DNA from: Takashimella koratensis
Lineage: Eukaryota > Basidiomycota > Tremellomycetes > Trichosporonales > Tetragoniomycetaceae
DNA length: 64,000 bases
Direction: 5' to 3'
Assembly (NCBI GenBank): GCA_003116875.1
Contig: BCKT01000001.1
Span: 573,763 to 637,762 of the forward strand
The position numbers were made by a program, and so were the translations under genes. The notes beneath the pieces were generated by a model. It was not told the DNA's origin and ran no database searches. It was given only the letters and a program-made list of their open reading frames with translations. Below, piece after piece: positions 23,793 through 33,640 of this stretch. How positions within the stretch are numbered: position 1 is the first letter of the stretch; each line of letters opens with the position of its first letter.

Positions 23793-25290
23793 CTAGATAT
23801 CTTTGAGAAGCCCCTTGCCCGCTCTGCGCTGTAACGACTCGCTCAACCCCATTGACCCGCTCATTTTCTCTTGATTCTTCATAAACAGACTGGCTGCTTC
23901 ATCCTTTCCATACCTCGCACGTGCCTTCTCCTCCTTCTCAAGTTGAATCCTCTCCTCCTCTGCTCGGCGGGCGAGGTTGGTGCTTCTCTCCGAATGAAGA
24001 GCGTCAGCCGAGGCCGTCATCGCTGCGAGCCGGGCAGCACGCTGTTCGTCAAGTGACGCTGCACTGCCATTGCCGTTCGCACCGTTGGTTGGGGCGGGGC
24101 GAGAGGATGTCGGGCGGTCAGCGAGGTCAAGCGCCGAGGGGCGAGACGGATGCGGCTGAGCGGGGCGGTGCGAAGAGGAGTGGCCATTGGTAGGCGCAGG
24201 AGGTCGGGAATACGGGGCGTAACGATCCCTTTCACGCCGGTCGCGGTCGTCACGGCGGTACTCTCGAGGAGACCTGGACTCATCTCGGTCGTGGTACCGC
24301 CTGCCGCGGTCATTCCTGTCGTAGCCGTCGCGACTGTTACGCCCATCCCGTCCATTGCGAGACCTGTCCCCGTCCCTTTCGTAGTCACGCTTGTCGTGCA
24401 TGTACCGCCGCTCGTCGTCCGAGTCGGATCGAGACCGCTTGTACCGCCTCTCATCGTCCGAGTCGGACCGAGACCTTGAGTGGTCATCATCGTCGTCGTG
24501 CTTGATTCGTTTCCCTTCCTTCCTCGCGCGTCTCTCCTGAATTCCAGTGTCAGCTATCAATGAATTGTTCCGCTTTAAGCCTGCTTGAAGAAGATGCCTC
24601 ACTCAAACCTACCTCTCGAATCGCTTGACGCTGAGCGCGGCGAGCTTCCTTCTCCTCCTTGGCCCGACTCTTCTCCTTCTGGGCCTCTTTAATCTGCCGG
24701 CGAACATCGGGGCGGTTCATGAGCGCCTGCATCGACGCCATCTGCTGTCGCTTCATCTCGAGCATCGGGTCTTCACGGATCTTGGAAGCAGTGTCACGAG
24801 CAGTGTTGGCGTTTTGGACAGCGATAAAGTCCTTGTGACTGGCTCCGATCTGATAAGAGATATCATCCGTCAGCAATGAATATCTAGCTTCCCTTGTGAG
24901 CCACGCATCAATGGTGGGTCTCGGTATCTCGCAAACTTCCTCGCGAGGACTCACGTTCTTATCGCTGTGGGCAAGGACTTCGTCGACCCTGCGTTTACCT
25001 AGCAAATACTCTTCCATCTCCTTCTCGCTCCTTCCTCCTCCCATCGCTCCATCCGACGTGCTCGGAGCCTGGTACATCCAATCCAGCTTGGCCACTTTCT
25101 TCTTCCCCGTCTTCTCCTCCTGCATCCGTTGCAGCTCAGCCAACTGACGTTCCTCATCTCGCTCTTTACGCAACTGCTCGAGTTTCTTCTTCTCCTCGTT
25201 GCTCGCTTTCTCGGCCTTCCACACGCGCTCTTGATTGACTAGGAGCACGGGGTGCCAGGATTTTTTCATGTTCAGGTCGCCGCCACCCAT
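23793..25290 (-). CDS. CWC25: Pre-mRNA-splicing factor CWC25
   Basis: Three exons: 25290-24955, then from 24849, then the Arg/Asp/Ser-rich exon ending at the TAG 23795-23793. Cwc25 joins the activated spliceosome after Prp2 action and promotes the first transesterification. The N-terminus is the Cir_N domain (MGGGDLNMKKSWHPVLLVNQERVW, then a charged helix), followed by AKLDWMYQAPS and EMEEYLLGKRRVDEVL, which are diagnostic for Cwc25. After intron 1 comes IGASHKDFIAVQNANTARD and a basic helix. The last exon is an RS/RD-like low-complexity region (repeated YKRSRSDSDDERRY units) ending LSESLQRRAGKGLLKDI. Intron 1 is 105 nt, a multiple of three, and stop-free. It is divergent from the MVRRRY-A gene. 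Confidence 0.95.
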
Positions 25291-25965
25291 TTTGAAGAAG
25301 TGAACGTGGGTTGAGGTGGGTGGGAGAGTGAGACTGGGTCGAGGTGGGTTGAGATGTAGACAGGAGGGATGCCTGGTGAGGGGTGATTTGGACGGTGAAT
25401 GGAGAGGAAGGAGAGGCGGGTTCCAGGTTGAGTGGCAAAAATACAGTCGAGGTGGGGTTGTTTATTTGTGCGCCCATTTAAGCGACCACCTTGCTTCCTC
25501 GCTTCCTTGCTTCCTTGTCTGGTCAGTCGGGGGGGCAGCATCGGCGAACGACCATCTGTTGCTGTGGATACTCGTTGTCCTTGTCTTCATATGCATAAGG
25601 TGCTACGACTACCAGGGGTGCACAGATCGTTGCAAGCTGGGCTGACACAGATGACACCCTGGGCGCAACTCGTCGAGGCAATGTGGCGGCTTTTCTCTCG
25701 CATCCGTCCTGCCCCGTTCGACGAGTCTTTCTGTACGTCTACTTTGAGAGCGCGGCTAGCAAGTTTCGCGGCCAGCTGCACGTCTCGGTAAGAATCGTCG
25801 AGTCCTTGGTATTCATGACAAGCGCCTACATTACTTGTAGATTGCGTTGTATCGGCCCCCCACTTAGTGCCACACCTCACCCAAAGGGATCCAAGTGTTG
25901 CCTGTGCCATCAAACATCATCTTCATCATCATCATCATCATCATCATCGCCAACCCCAGCTCACA
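25291..25965. promoter_or_regulatory. Divergent promoter region with ATC repeat
   Basis: This is 675 nt between the CWC25 start and the MVRRRY-A start. A (ATC)n run at about 25922-25948 sits just 18 nt before the 25966 ATG and is probably in the 5' leader. No gene is supported within. Confidence 0.55.
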
Positions 25966-27136
25966 ATGGTCCGTAGACGCTACCTCGCCGCTGCCGACTG
26001 GCCCAAGGATCACACAGTGCCGTCGGAGGATGTAGTTGCCTCGCTCAAGGCAGCTGCCCAAGAGCACTCTGAAGCTCCGTCCGATGAAACAGAGGTGAGT
26101 GTGGCGGTGGATGCAATAGCAACTCCTTTCCTCTACAGCCTGGGTCTCAGTCTGATATACGTTTGATCATGGTCCTCCAACCCTTTCCATCCGTTTAGAG
26201 ACACAGACTCAATGTCGTGTGATGATCTGTCGAAGGGAGACATGACCCAGGCTGACACGGACGTACGTAGCTTGCAGTGTTCCAAGCCACCTGCCGCTTC
26301 GTTGCTCATCTCAAACCATTCCCTTACCCGTGGAGACACTGTGAGTTGACCAGCAGACTAACCATTCGGCGCCAATTGGATCAATGTGTCTCTGATCCTC
26401 CATTTCTTCCTGTTCACCAGATTGGGTCGAATCGTTCTTCCTCTCCGGCTTGTTTTTCGTCCTCGCCCTTATCGGAGGGTCGGCAATGAGGTGGTCTCGG
26501 AGGATGCGTGGAGCGCAAAGCACCTTCAGCGTCCCCGTGCAGGTCCTTTTGACGTGGTAAGTGAACTCTGGTTACACCTCTCACCTCTCACCTCCGCCTC
26601 CGCCTCGGACAGACACCAGATCGAGGCCAAACCAGACGTGGCCGAGTGTGAGAGATGTACGCAAGGACTATAGCTGACTTCTGCTCCTTCTCATTGCACA
26701 ATTCAGCTGGGACGTGTTGGCCCCGGCCTCCATCTTCTACAACCTGAACGAGGTGGTGTTCTGGTATCGCTTCCACGCCTTCTTCGACAACCTCGACGGA
26801 CCCTTTCCGACTTCCAAAAAGGTCGCTGGACCCACCGAGCTGACGCAGCCGGCTGGTCACGACGACCTCATCGACACCTTGCACCAGATCTGGAAGAAGC
26901 ACATGAATCGCAACCATCGTCGTTTCTGGTTGACTTTTGGGAGGTCGGGAATCAACCCCTACACTTTCTTCCGTGTCATCTACCTCGAATCGAATGAGAA
27001 CGGGGACGAAGAGGCGGTGATGGAAACGAAGGTCGGAAATGAGAAGCAGGGGATTCGCGGGGACTACTCTGACGCGGAGTGGGAGACTGAGTCGGACGGA
27101 GAAGGGGACGACAAAGTCGATCTCGTTCAGCTTTGA
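25966..27136 (+). CDS. Small membrane protein of unrecognised family, member A (MVRRRY start)
   Basis: Four exons (25966-26094, 26271-26340, 26421-26556, 26707-27136) give 254 residues, with intron phases 0, 1 and 2. The protein starts MVRRRYLAAADWP. It has an amphipathic exon 2 (FQATCRFVAHLKPFPYPW), a hydrophobic segment FFLSGLFFVLALIGGSAM, a second apolar stretch (VLLTCWDVLAPASIFYNL), the block RRFWLTFGRSGINPYTFFRV, and a strongly acidic C-terminus. There is no signal peptide. I do not recognise a known domain. The gene at 48686-49731 has the same start hexamer, the same intron phases, an exon 2 of exactly the same length and a matching FW-T-G-G-N-F-RV block, so the two are paralogues. Location and function are unknown; a membrane-anchored cytosolic protein is the simplest reading. 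Confidence 0.85.
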
Positions 27137-27490
27137 AATGCTCAGACGTCACCACCACCGAACGAGCAGTCTGGATACAATCACAAACCGAGGAGATCAA
27201 ACAAGAACGGCGACATATCATTACCATCTGCGAGTGAGCGAGTCGAGACCGAGCAACAACGATGATCTCATCTACCATCGATTCTTAACAATCAACCATC
27301 TAACATCTTCCATCTACTATACGAGTATACGTTGTACATAAATACCATCCTTATCATCTGCAAGGCTTCGGCGGAGCGGCTGTGCCATGGGCGGTCGAGA
27401 TCGCGTTGAGTAGGGTAACAGACGGCCAATATGTGAATGCACAAGCAATAAACCGGCCGCTTGCGGTTCAATTCACCTACAATATTTTAT

Positions 27491-27525
<35 letters not shown>

Positions 27526-27759
27526 GTACTATAAAAGAAGGAGAGAGAGAGAGAGAGGATGCCGAGCGAGCATGAGTGGCAATCAACACCTACGCCCAAG
27601 CAACACAATTTGGCACAATGGATGGATGCTGCCCTAGAAGCGACTCTTCCCTTGCTTGCACCATGTAAGAGTATCAACTGAATAGGTTCCGATAGTTTTG
27701 AGAGGAGACAGTTTGTTGACATATCTGGGTCTAGTCTACATATCCTAACACCAACCAAA
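27137..27759. other. Convergent 3' region with GT and GA microsatellites
   Basis: This is 623 nt between converging stop codons. It holds a (TG)n tract at about 27493-27527 and a (GA)n tract at about 27541-27557. No gene is supported. Confidence 0.65.
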
Positions 27760-30700
27760 CTACACCTTCTTCTCCTCTGACCTAGGCAGAGGCACGACCT
27801 TTCTCATGATTTGTCTCCTCACCGCTGGCCTCAATGTTTCCTTCCTCACAATTTGCCCCCTCACCAACGCCTTCTTCCCATTCATCGCTCTATACCTCTC
27901 GTCCGAATCCAACATATCCCTACCCAATTTAATCATCGCCTGCAGATTTGCCCAGTCCACGGCCAATGCGCTGTCCTTTACGACCGCGCGATCGGAACCG
28001 GGCGTACCTGGTTGAGCAGAGTGGGTGGCTACACGACCGTCGGAAATGGAGGTGGCTGAGTATCTGAGACTGGGGAATTGGGCGAGCATGGACTCTTCGT
28101 CTTTAAGAAGGTAATTGAGAGCGTTGCGTACAAGGCGGCGTAGGTAGCCTCCAAGCGCCCATTTCACCGGTGGCAAATGAGACGATGGCGGCGACGAGGA
28201 GTCGGCAGACGACGATGACGATGTTTCGGTGGACGACGATGTCGATGACGATAGCAACTCGGACTTCGAAACCCGACAGTGCGTGTCGATCAGATTGAAA
28301 GCACCTCGGATGTTATCCGCCCTTCGCAACGCATGCGCCACCGTCAATACCGCCCTCTGATCCAACTTTGGAAACGCTGCCAACTCTCTATCCGCAACTT
28401 CCACCGCCTTAGCCCTCTGCCCCGATTCTGACAGTGCACGAACCACTGCACAGATACTGACGATATCCATCTGTCCCTGCTTTCGCAACGAGTTGTACAC
28501 GCGCAGTACGCCTCGACCATCACCGATGGTGCCGTAACCCATCGCAAGAATCGTGAGCATCTGGACGGTCGGCTCGATACCCGAATCTCGAGCGAGGTTA
28601 AGCACGTCCTCGGCCTCGCGCATAGACCCGGCCATGGCGAATCCACGCATCAGTACACCGATGTGTTTAGCCTCGGGTCGATAGCCGCGGGAGACGAGAG
28701 CAGACCAAGCGTCGCGTGCTCGAAGGCCCGCATTCGACGATGGTGGGGTCATGGCTTCGAGCCAGAGTCGGTGCGACAACGCAGTCGCCGTCGGGGCTTG
28801 ACCCGTCGACCGTAGTGATTGCATAATTCTGTGCAAAGCATTGTGGACGGGTCCGAGCGATAGCGATATACCGCCGGTGAAATCGATATCGGGACGAACT
28901 TCGCGAGCAGACATGTGCGCCAAAGAGGTAGTGCCTGAAGACGAAGTCACAGGGAGTTTGGCGAGACCTGCTCGGCCATTTTCAACAGAGGTCTCTCGAG
29001 ATCGCTTCCGAGCTGCTTCGGAGACAGCTTTCGCGACGATAAGATCGACCTGCCGAGGCGTAGGGCGTATCACGGACGACCGGTCGAGCAGCTCCGTGAG
29101 CAGTAGGGCGATCGCATGTGGGGTCGATTCGTATTGCTCTGATGCAAATCTCAAAGCATTCTCCAGTGTCGTAGAATCGGCATTGACATTTGCCTGGCGC
29201 ATAAGGCGAGTCAGCTGGACAAGTCCATCGTAACCTCTCGCCCGGCACGCGGGGGCGAGGGCGGCGTTGAACGAGCGCACTTCGGGTCGGAATTGGCGTG
29301 GCATGGGCCATTTCTTCGTCGGTGTGCGGAGGACTAGCGAGGATATGGTCTCGAGTACTTCGTCTCCTGCGCCTACACGGTCGAGGCAACGGAACAACGA
29401 GGCGACCATCGAGTCAGTAATCTCCGTACCCTGCGAGACGATATTGCTCCACAACGAGCGAAGGACGGTAACGTCTCCTTGTAGGCTGCCGACGATCAAA
29501 GCAATCACCATCGACTCGTCGTTCGCTTTGAGTGGCGCAGATTTCGGTGCGTCCTCGGACCAATCCAGTTGGCCCAAAAGTTTGGCCGTCCCATCAAAGT
29601 CCTCGGCGTCTAACCTGAGCTTTGCCAGCGCATTGATAATCGCCGTGGTAGGTTCGAGCTCGAGCTGTTTGAGATCACGGAATACGCGATCCTCGAGCTT
29701 CTTGTCGAATCCGAGCGTACGATAGCCACGGAGGATGGCGAGCTGCTGCGACCTGATATCACTGACACCAGAGCTCTCCGCTCGTTTCACGGCTTCGCGA
29801 GCGGATTCTGTATTGCCCTGTTGCAGATGCGCTTGGATCAACGCCGCATACGCCTCGGAAGTCGGGACGAGATCAAAACTTGAGTGAAAGCCGAATATGC
29901 GAACCGCGTCTGCAGGGTTTCCGTGCACGAGAAAGGCCTGCATCGTTGTCGCCACGACGAGCGGAGTATACAGTCGAGCCGGGACCACGTCATTAGGTCG
30001 CGAGAATAGATCTATGATGTAATTCCAGCACCTGCAGAGCGCGAGTTGTCGGACAAAGGGGTCGACATCGACAACGACCGCATGCAACCGGGTCGACTCT
30101 TGTACTCTCTCTTGAAACGTCGACAGTGCCAACCGGTCGGCACGAAATCCGATACAGGCACGAAGAAAGCTCCCCAGCGTCCGTCGTCGGAGACCTCCCC
30201 CATGGCTATTTGTTAATTGAGGAGAATCCGATGGCCCTACACCCAGGCCGAATAGTAGGGAGCGAACGAGGAACAGCGAGCTTTGAATGTCATCGGTAGT
30301 CGATTTGGCGATAGGCATAGAGCGGGCGTGGCGGAGGTTGGGGGTAGTCTTTTGCAGATACCAGAGGAGTGTCCGGATGTCGTGCGACGTGATTTCCGCA
30401 ACTTCAACAGGGGACATCTTCGTGAGCGAGAGTAGAGCATCGACAGGTCGACTCGAGTAGATACGACGAAACTTTTCTGCCGCCGTCACTCGATTTTCAT
30501 GTGCTGAAGATCTTGAGGACTGAATCGACTTGTCATCTCGTCCCCACCCCTCTTGCGCTCTACTCGGCTGGAAAAGTGATAACCCTTCTTGGTTCAGCGA
30601 CTCGAGATCCTCTTGAGCGAGCCGGTCGTTGTGAAAATTACTTGTCCGTCCGGTCTCCCAGTCGACAGCAGCCGCTGCTGCCGTTGCGTACCCACGAAAG

Positions 30701-30918
30701 GCAGACTGCTCTGTCCCCGATCGTCTATTCGCAAGATGTTGAGAGCGGCCCGGAAGACGAGCTGCTGCCGCCCGAGCAACAGCCGTAGCTGCCGCTCGAG
30801 TCTGAGCTTGCCTCGACGATTCAGCCGGGAGTGCTTGAGAGAGAAGTCCCGCACATCCCCTGCCGGTCCACCCGAGAGACGCTAGCCGCGCCGCACTCTG
30901 CTTGGCGGACGGCAACAT
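27760..30918 (-). CDS. Mitochondrial pentatricopeptide repeat (PPR) protein
   Basis: A single uninterrupted frame of 1,052 residues, unusual among its intron-rich neighbours. The first 80 residues are rich in Ala, Arg and Ser with almost no acidic residues, a mitochondrial presequence pattern. The body is alpha-helical repeats with PPR-like spacing, for example TSEAYAALIQAHLQQGNTES, KHIGVLMRGFAMAGSMREAE and VQMLTILAMGYGTIGDGRG followed by a VYNSLRKQG helix. PPR proteins bind organellar RNA and act in mitochondrial RNA stability, processing or translation. The target cannot be inferred. A Ser/Thr-rich insert (STSSSTETSSSS) interrupts the C-terminal third. The C-terminus is very basic (VRRQIMRKVVPLPRSEEKKV). 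It is divergent from the nicotinate phosphoribosyltransferase gene. Confidence 0.88.
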   Translation of the reverse strand: MLPSAKQSAARLASLGWTGRGCAGLLSQALPAESSRQAQTRAAATAVARAAAARLPGRSQHLANRRSGTEQSAFRGYATAAAAAVDWETGRTSNFHNDRLAQEDLESLNQEGLSLFQPSRAQEGWGRDDKSIQSSRSSAHENRVTAAEKFRRIYSSRPVDALLSLTKMSPVEVAEITSHDIRTLLWYLQKTTPNLRHARSMPIAKSTTDDIQSSLFLVRSLLFGLGVGPSDSPQLTNSHGGGLRRRTLGSFLRACIGFRADRLALSTFQERVQESTRLHAVVVDVDPFVRQLALCRCWNYIIDLFSRPNDVVPARLYTPLVVATTMQAFLVHGNPADAVRIFGFHSSFDLVPTSEAYAALIQAHLQQGNTESAREAVKRAESSGVSDIRSQQLAILRGYRTLGFDKKLEDRVFRDLKQLELEPTTAIINALAKLRLDAEDFDGTAKLLGQLDWSEDAPKSAPLKANDESMVIALIVGSLQGDVTVLRSLWSNIVSQGTEITDSMVASLFRCLDRVGAGDEVLETISSLVLRTPTKKWPMPRQFRPEVRSFNAALAPACRARGYDGLVQLTRLMRQANVNADSTTLENALRFASEQYESTPHAIALLLTELLDRSSVIRPTPRQVDLIVAKAVSEAARKRSRETSVENGRAGLAKLPVTSSSGTTSLAHMSAREVRPDIDFTGGISLSLGPVHNALHRIMQSLRSTGQAPTATALSHRLWLEAMTPPSSNAGLRARDAWSALVSRGYRPEAKHIGVLMRGFAMAGSMREAEDVLNLARDSGIEPTVQMLTILAMGYGTIGDGRGVLRVYNSLRKQGQMDIVSICAVVRALSESGQRAKAVEVADRELAAFPKLDQRAVLTVAHALRRADNIRGAFNLIDTHCRVSKSELLSSSTSSSTETSSSSSADSSSPPSSHLPPVKWALGGYLRRLVRNALNYLLKDEESMLAQFPSLRYSATSISDGRVATHSAQPGTPGSDRAVVKDSALAVDWANLQAMIKLGRDMLDSDERYRAMNGKKALVRGQIVRKETLRPAVRRQIMRKVVPLPRSEEKKV

Positions 30919-31507
30919 GCTCCCGTTGGTTGTTTCGATGCCTACTGCCTACCGTCCAATATCGTGAGCATGTGCGTGAGCGCGAGGTGTCCAATTTCCG
31001 AGACTCCGAGACTCTCCGATGTCGTGTGCGAGCCGTGTTAGGAGACCAAAGGCGGGTATTGTTGCAAGAGTAAGGGGAATCGAAGAGATGCGATCCGATG
31101 AGTCACGTTTGAGACCGAGCGAAAGAGGGAGGGGCGATCGGATGAGGATTGGAGGGGAGGTAGAAGTCGGGGTTAGGGAGATGGATGGTCGAGGCTGTTG
31201 ATGGTGGTGTTGGTGGTCTTCATGGACTGTTGGATTTTTTCTTTGCGGGGACGGAAGCAAAACAGACATTTCTAAGAGCAGTTCCCTGGGGTCATGACTA
31301 AGTGTCACACTTGTTATCAATAGCCCGATAGATGACTGCGAGAGGGCCGAGTCGACGACGACGATTCGACTCTGGACCATCTCCCATCACCTGCGACCCC
31401 ATCTAGACACCTGTCACACTCTTCACACTCTCAATCAGCGAGCAAGCGCTCATCAAGAGGCACAGAAAAGTGAGAGCAAGCAATATATCCTTCCGAGAAT
31501 CGCGATC
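30919..31507. promoter_or_regulatory. Divergent promoter region between PPR and NPT1 genes
   Basis: This is 589 nt between divergent start codons. No TATA element or repeat stands out, and no gene is supported. Confidence 0.5.
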
Positions 31508-33377
31508 ATGGCGTCGACAACCAGCTCGTTTGAGCTCCCACCAGAGGAGGTTGAGATCCCTTTCAGCATCCTTGACACGGACCTGTACAAGGTGAGCTAG
31601 GATTTCATCGTACACTCGACTCCTCTTCCCTTCATCTCAGGAGTACTGAGATCGACTCTTGCTGACCATCGGACCAGCTTACGATGCAAAATGCGGTGCT
31701 GCATCACTTTCATGACGCCCAGGTGGTCATCAAGTTCACCAACCGAGCGCCGCATATGCTTTTCAGTAAACCTTGTTTCGACTGGGTTCAGGCTCACGTG
31801 AACCGTGAGTCACTGTGATCATCACCTACTCCATTAGACTTGCTATTCAGCTGACGCTCCGACCATCAACCAGGCCTTTCTGAGTTGCGACTCAAATTCG
31901 ACGAGCGACAACGGCTTTCCGCAGCATGCCCATACTTCTCCGACACGTACCTCGACTACCTGTCGAGCGTCTCCCTGGACCCAGTCAACCAGGTCAAATT
32001 GGACTTTGTCCCCAAGGACGGATCAGATATGGGCGAGATCCAATGCCGGATTCAAGGGCCGTGGCGAGACTGCATCCTCTACGAGGTGCCCATCATGTCC
32101 ATTTGTAAGCTTGGTGAACAGACATCTCCTTAGTGCAAAGCTGACTCGAGTTTCAGTGAGTGAAGGATACTTCAAGTTTGTTGACACGGACTGGAACTAC
32201 GACGGACAGCTAGGTGTGTGCTTCATTTAATCAATGACGATCATTGGCTCAACCTGTCTTTCTGCAGAATCGGCCAAGGCCAAAGCTCTCGCTCTCCTCT
32301 CCCCACCTGCACCGACCCAGCCATTACTCTTCTCCGAGTTCGGCACTCGCCGCCGACGGAGTTTCCGCGCTCACGATATCATCATGCGTGGTCTGGTGCA
32401 GGGCTGGGAGGAGTGGAAGGCTCAGGGCGGCACTGGTGGTGCTTTGACGGGCACAAGCAACGTGAGTCGCAAGCCGAGACCAGTATCTGGGGCGGTAGCT
32501 AATGTGCGCAGGTCTACCTTGCTCTCAAGTATGGCCTGAAACCGGCGGGGACGATTGCTCACGAGTGGATCATGGCGATCGGCGCGACGTACGGCTACAA
32601 AGGTGCCAACGGCAAAGCCATGGACATGTGGGAAGAAGGTACGTCTGATTCACGCGTTGTCTATGCTGTACTGACTCAACGACCAGTCTACCCACGCAGC
32701 GCCGACGCACCACCTCTCACCATGCTTACCGACACATTCACCGCTCATGCCTTCTTTGTCGATTTCCTCGCTGACCCGACGCGTGCCCTGCGCTGGGGCT
32801 CTTTGCGGCAAGATTCCGGCGACCCGTTTGTGTTTGTCAAGGAGGCAAAGGAGGCGTACGCAGAGGTCGAGCGGCTGGCCGGGGTGACCCGAGAGGACGG
32901 GGTCGTGGCTGCGGGTAAGAGGATCATTTTCAGTGACTCATTGGATGTGGATCGAGCAATCAAGCTACAACAGGGTTGTGATGAGATCGGGATAGGAGGT
33001 GAGTTGGGATGAATCAGTGATGTGAACACTGGAGGTGTAGGCTGTTCTCCGGTCGGACAAGGGCTAACGGGCATATCACCAGCCGCATTCGGGATTGGAA
33101 CCTTCTTCACCAATGACTTTAAGAAGGCGTCTGACCCGAGTCAAACATCCAAACCGCTCAACATGGTCATCAAACTTAATCAGATCAACGGTCTTGATTG
33201 CGTCAAGCTGTCTGATGACAAGGGCAAAGTGAGTAGCGCGAGGCGGCTTGGTCTTGCATATATGGAAGAAGTGATTACTCACGCGAGCATCAGTACACTG
33301 GGAATGTGGAAGAGGTGAAGCGTGTTCAACGAGAGCTGGATCTCGCTCCCGAGCACGAAGAGAAGCAACGAGGATGA
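31508..33377 (+). CDS. NPT1: Nicotinate phosphoribosyltransferase
   Basis: Nine exons run from the ATG at 31508 to the TGA at 33375-33377. The enzyme converts nicotinate and phosphoribosyl pyrophosphate to nicotinate mononucleotide in the Preiss-Handler NAD salvage pathway. Family motifs appear in order: SILDTDLYKLTMQNAVL at the N-terminus, FSEFGTRRRRSFRAHD, TGTSNVYLALKYGLKPAGT, then AHEWIMAIGATYGY with the histidine that is phosphorylated in this family. DTFTAHAFF, LRQDSGDP, IIFSDSLDVDRAI and FGIGTFFTNDF follow. The C-terminus (GNVEEVKRVQRELDL) also matches the eukaryotic type. All exon junctions restore these motifs. It is expected to be cytosolic or nuclear. Confidence 0.96.
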
Positions 33378-33640
33378 GTACTTTACGTCTAGAGGGTACA
33401 TTTCAGACGTTTAGAAGAGGAGAACATAGCAGCGGTGAGTATTCAGAGAGCGTTGCGTGCGGTTACGGTCGGTGCTAGTGTAGACGCTTCATGTACATGC
33501 ATCAACAGCTCAGCTAGACGACATAACGATAAAGCAAAGAACACGCGAGAGCGGAGGGTATCCAGAGGCTCTGCATTTGCTACTATAGGATTTTAGACTA
33601 GACCGACCTGGCCCGCGTCATAAGGAGGCAGGTGAGGTGA

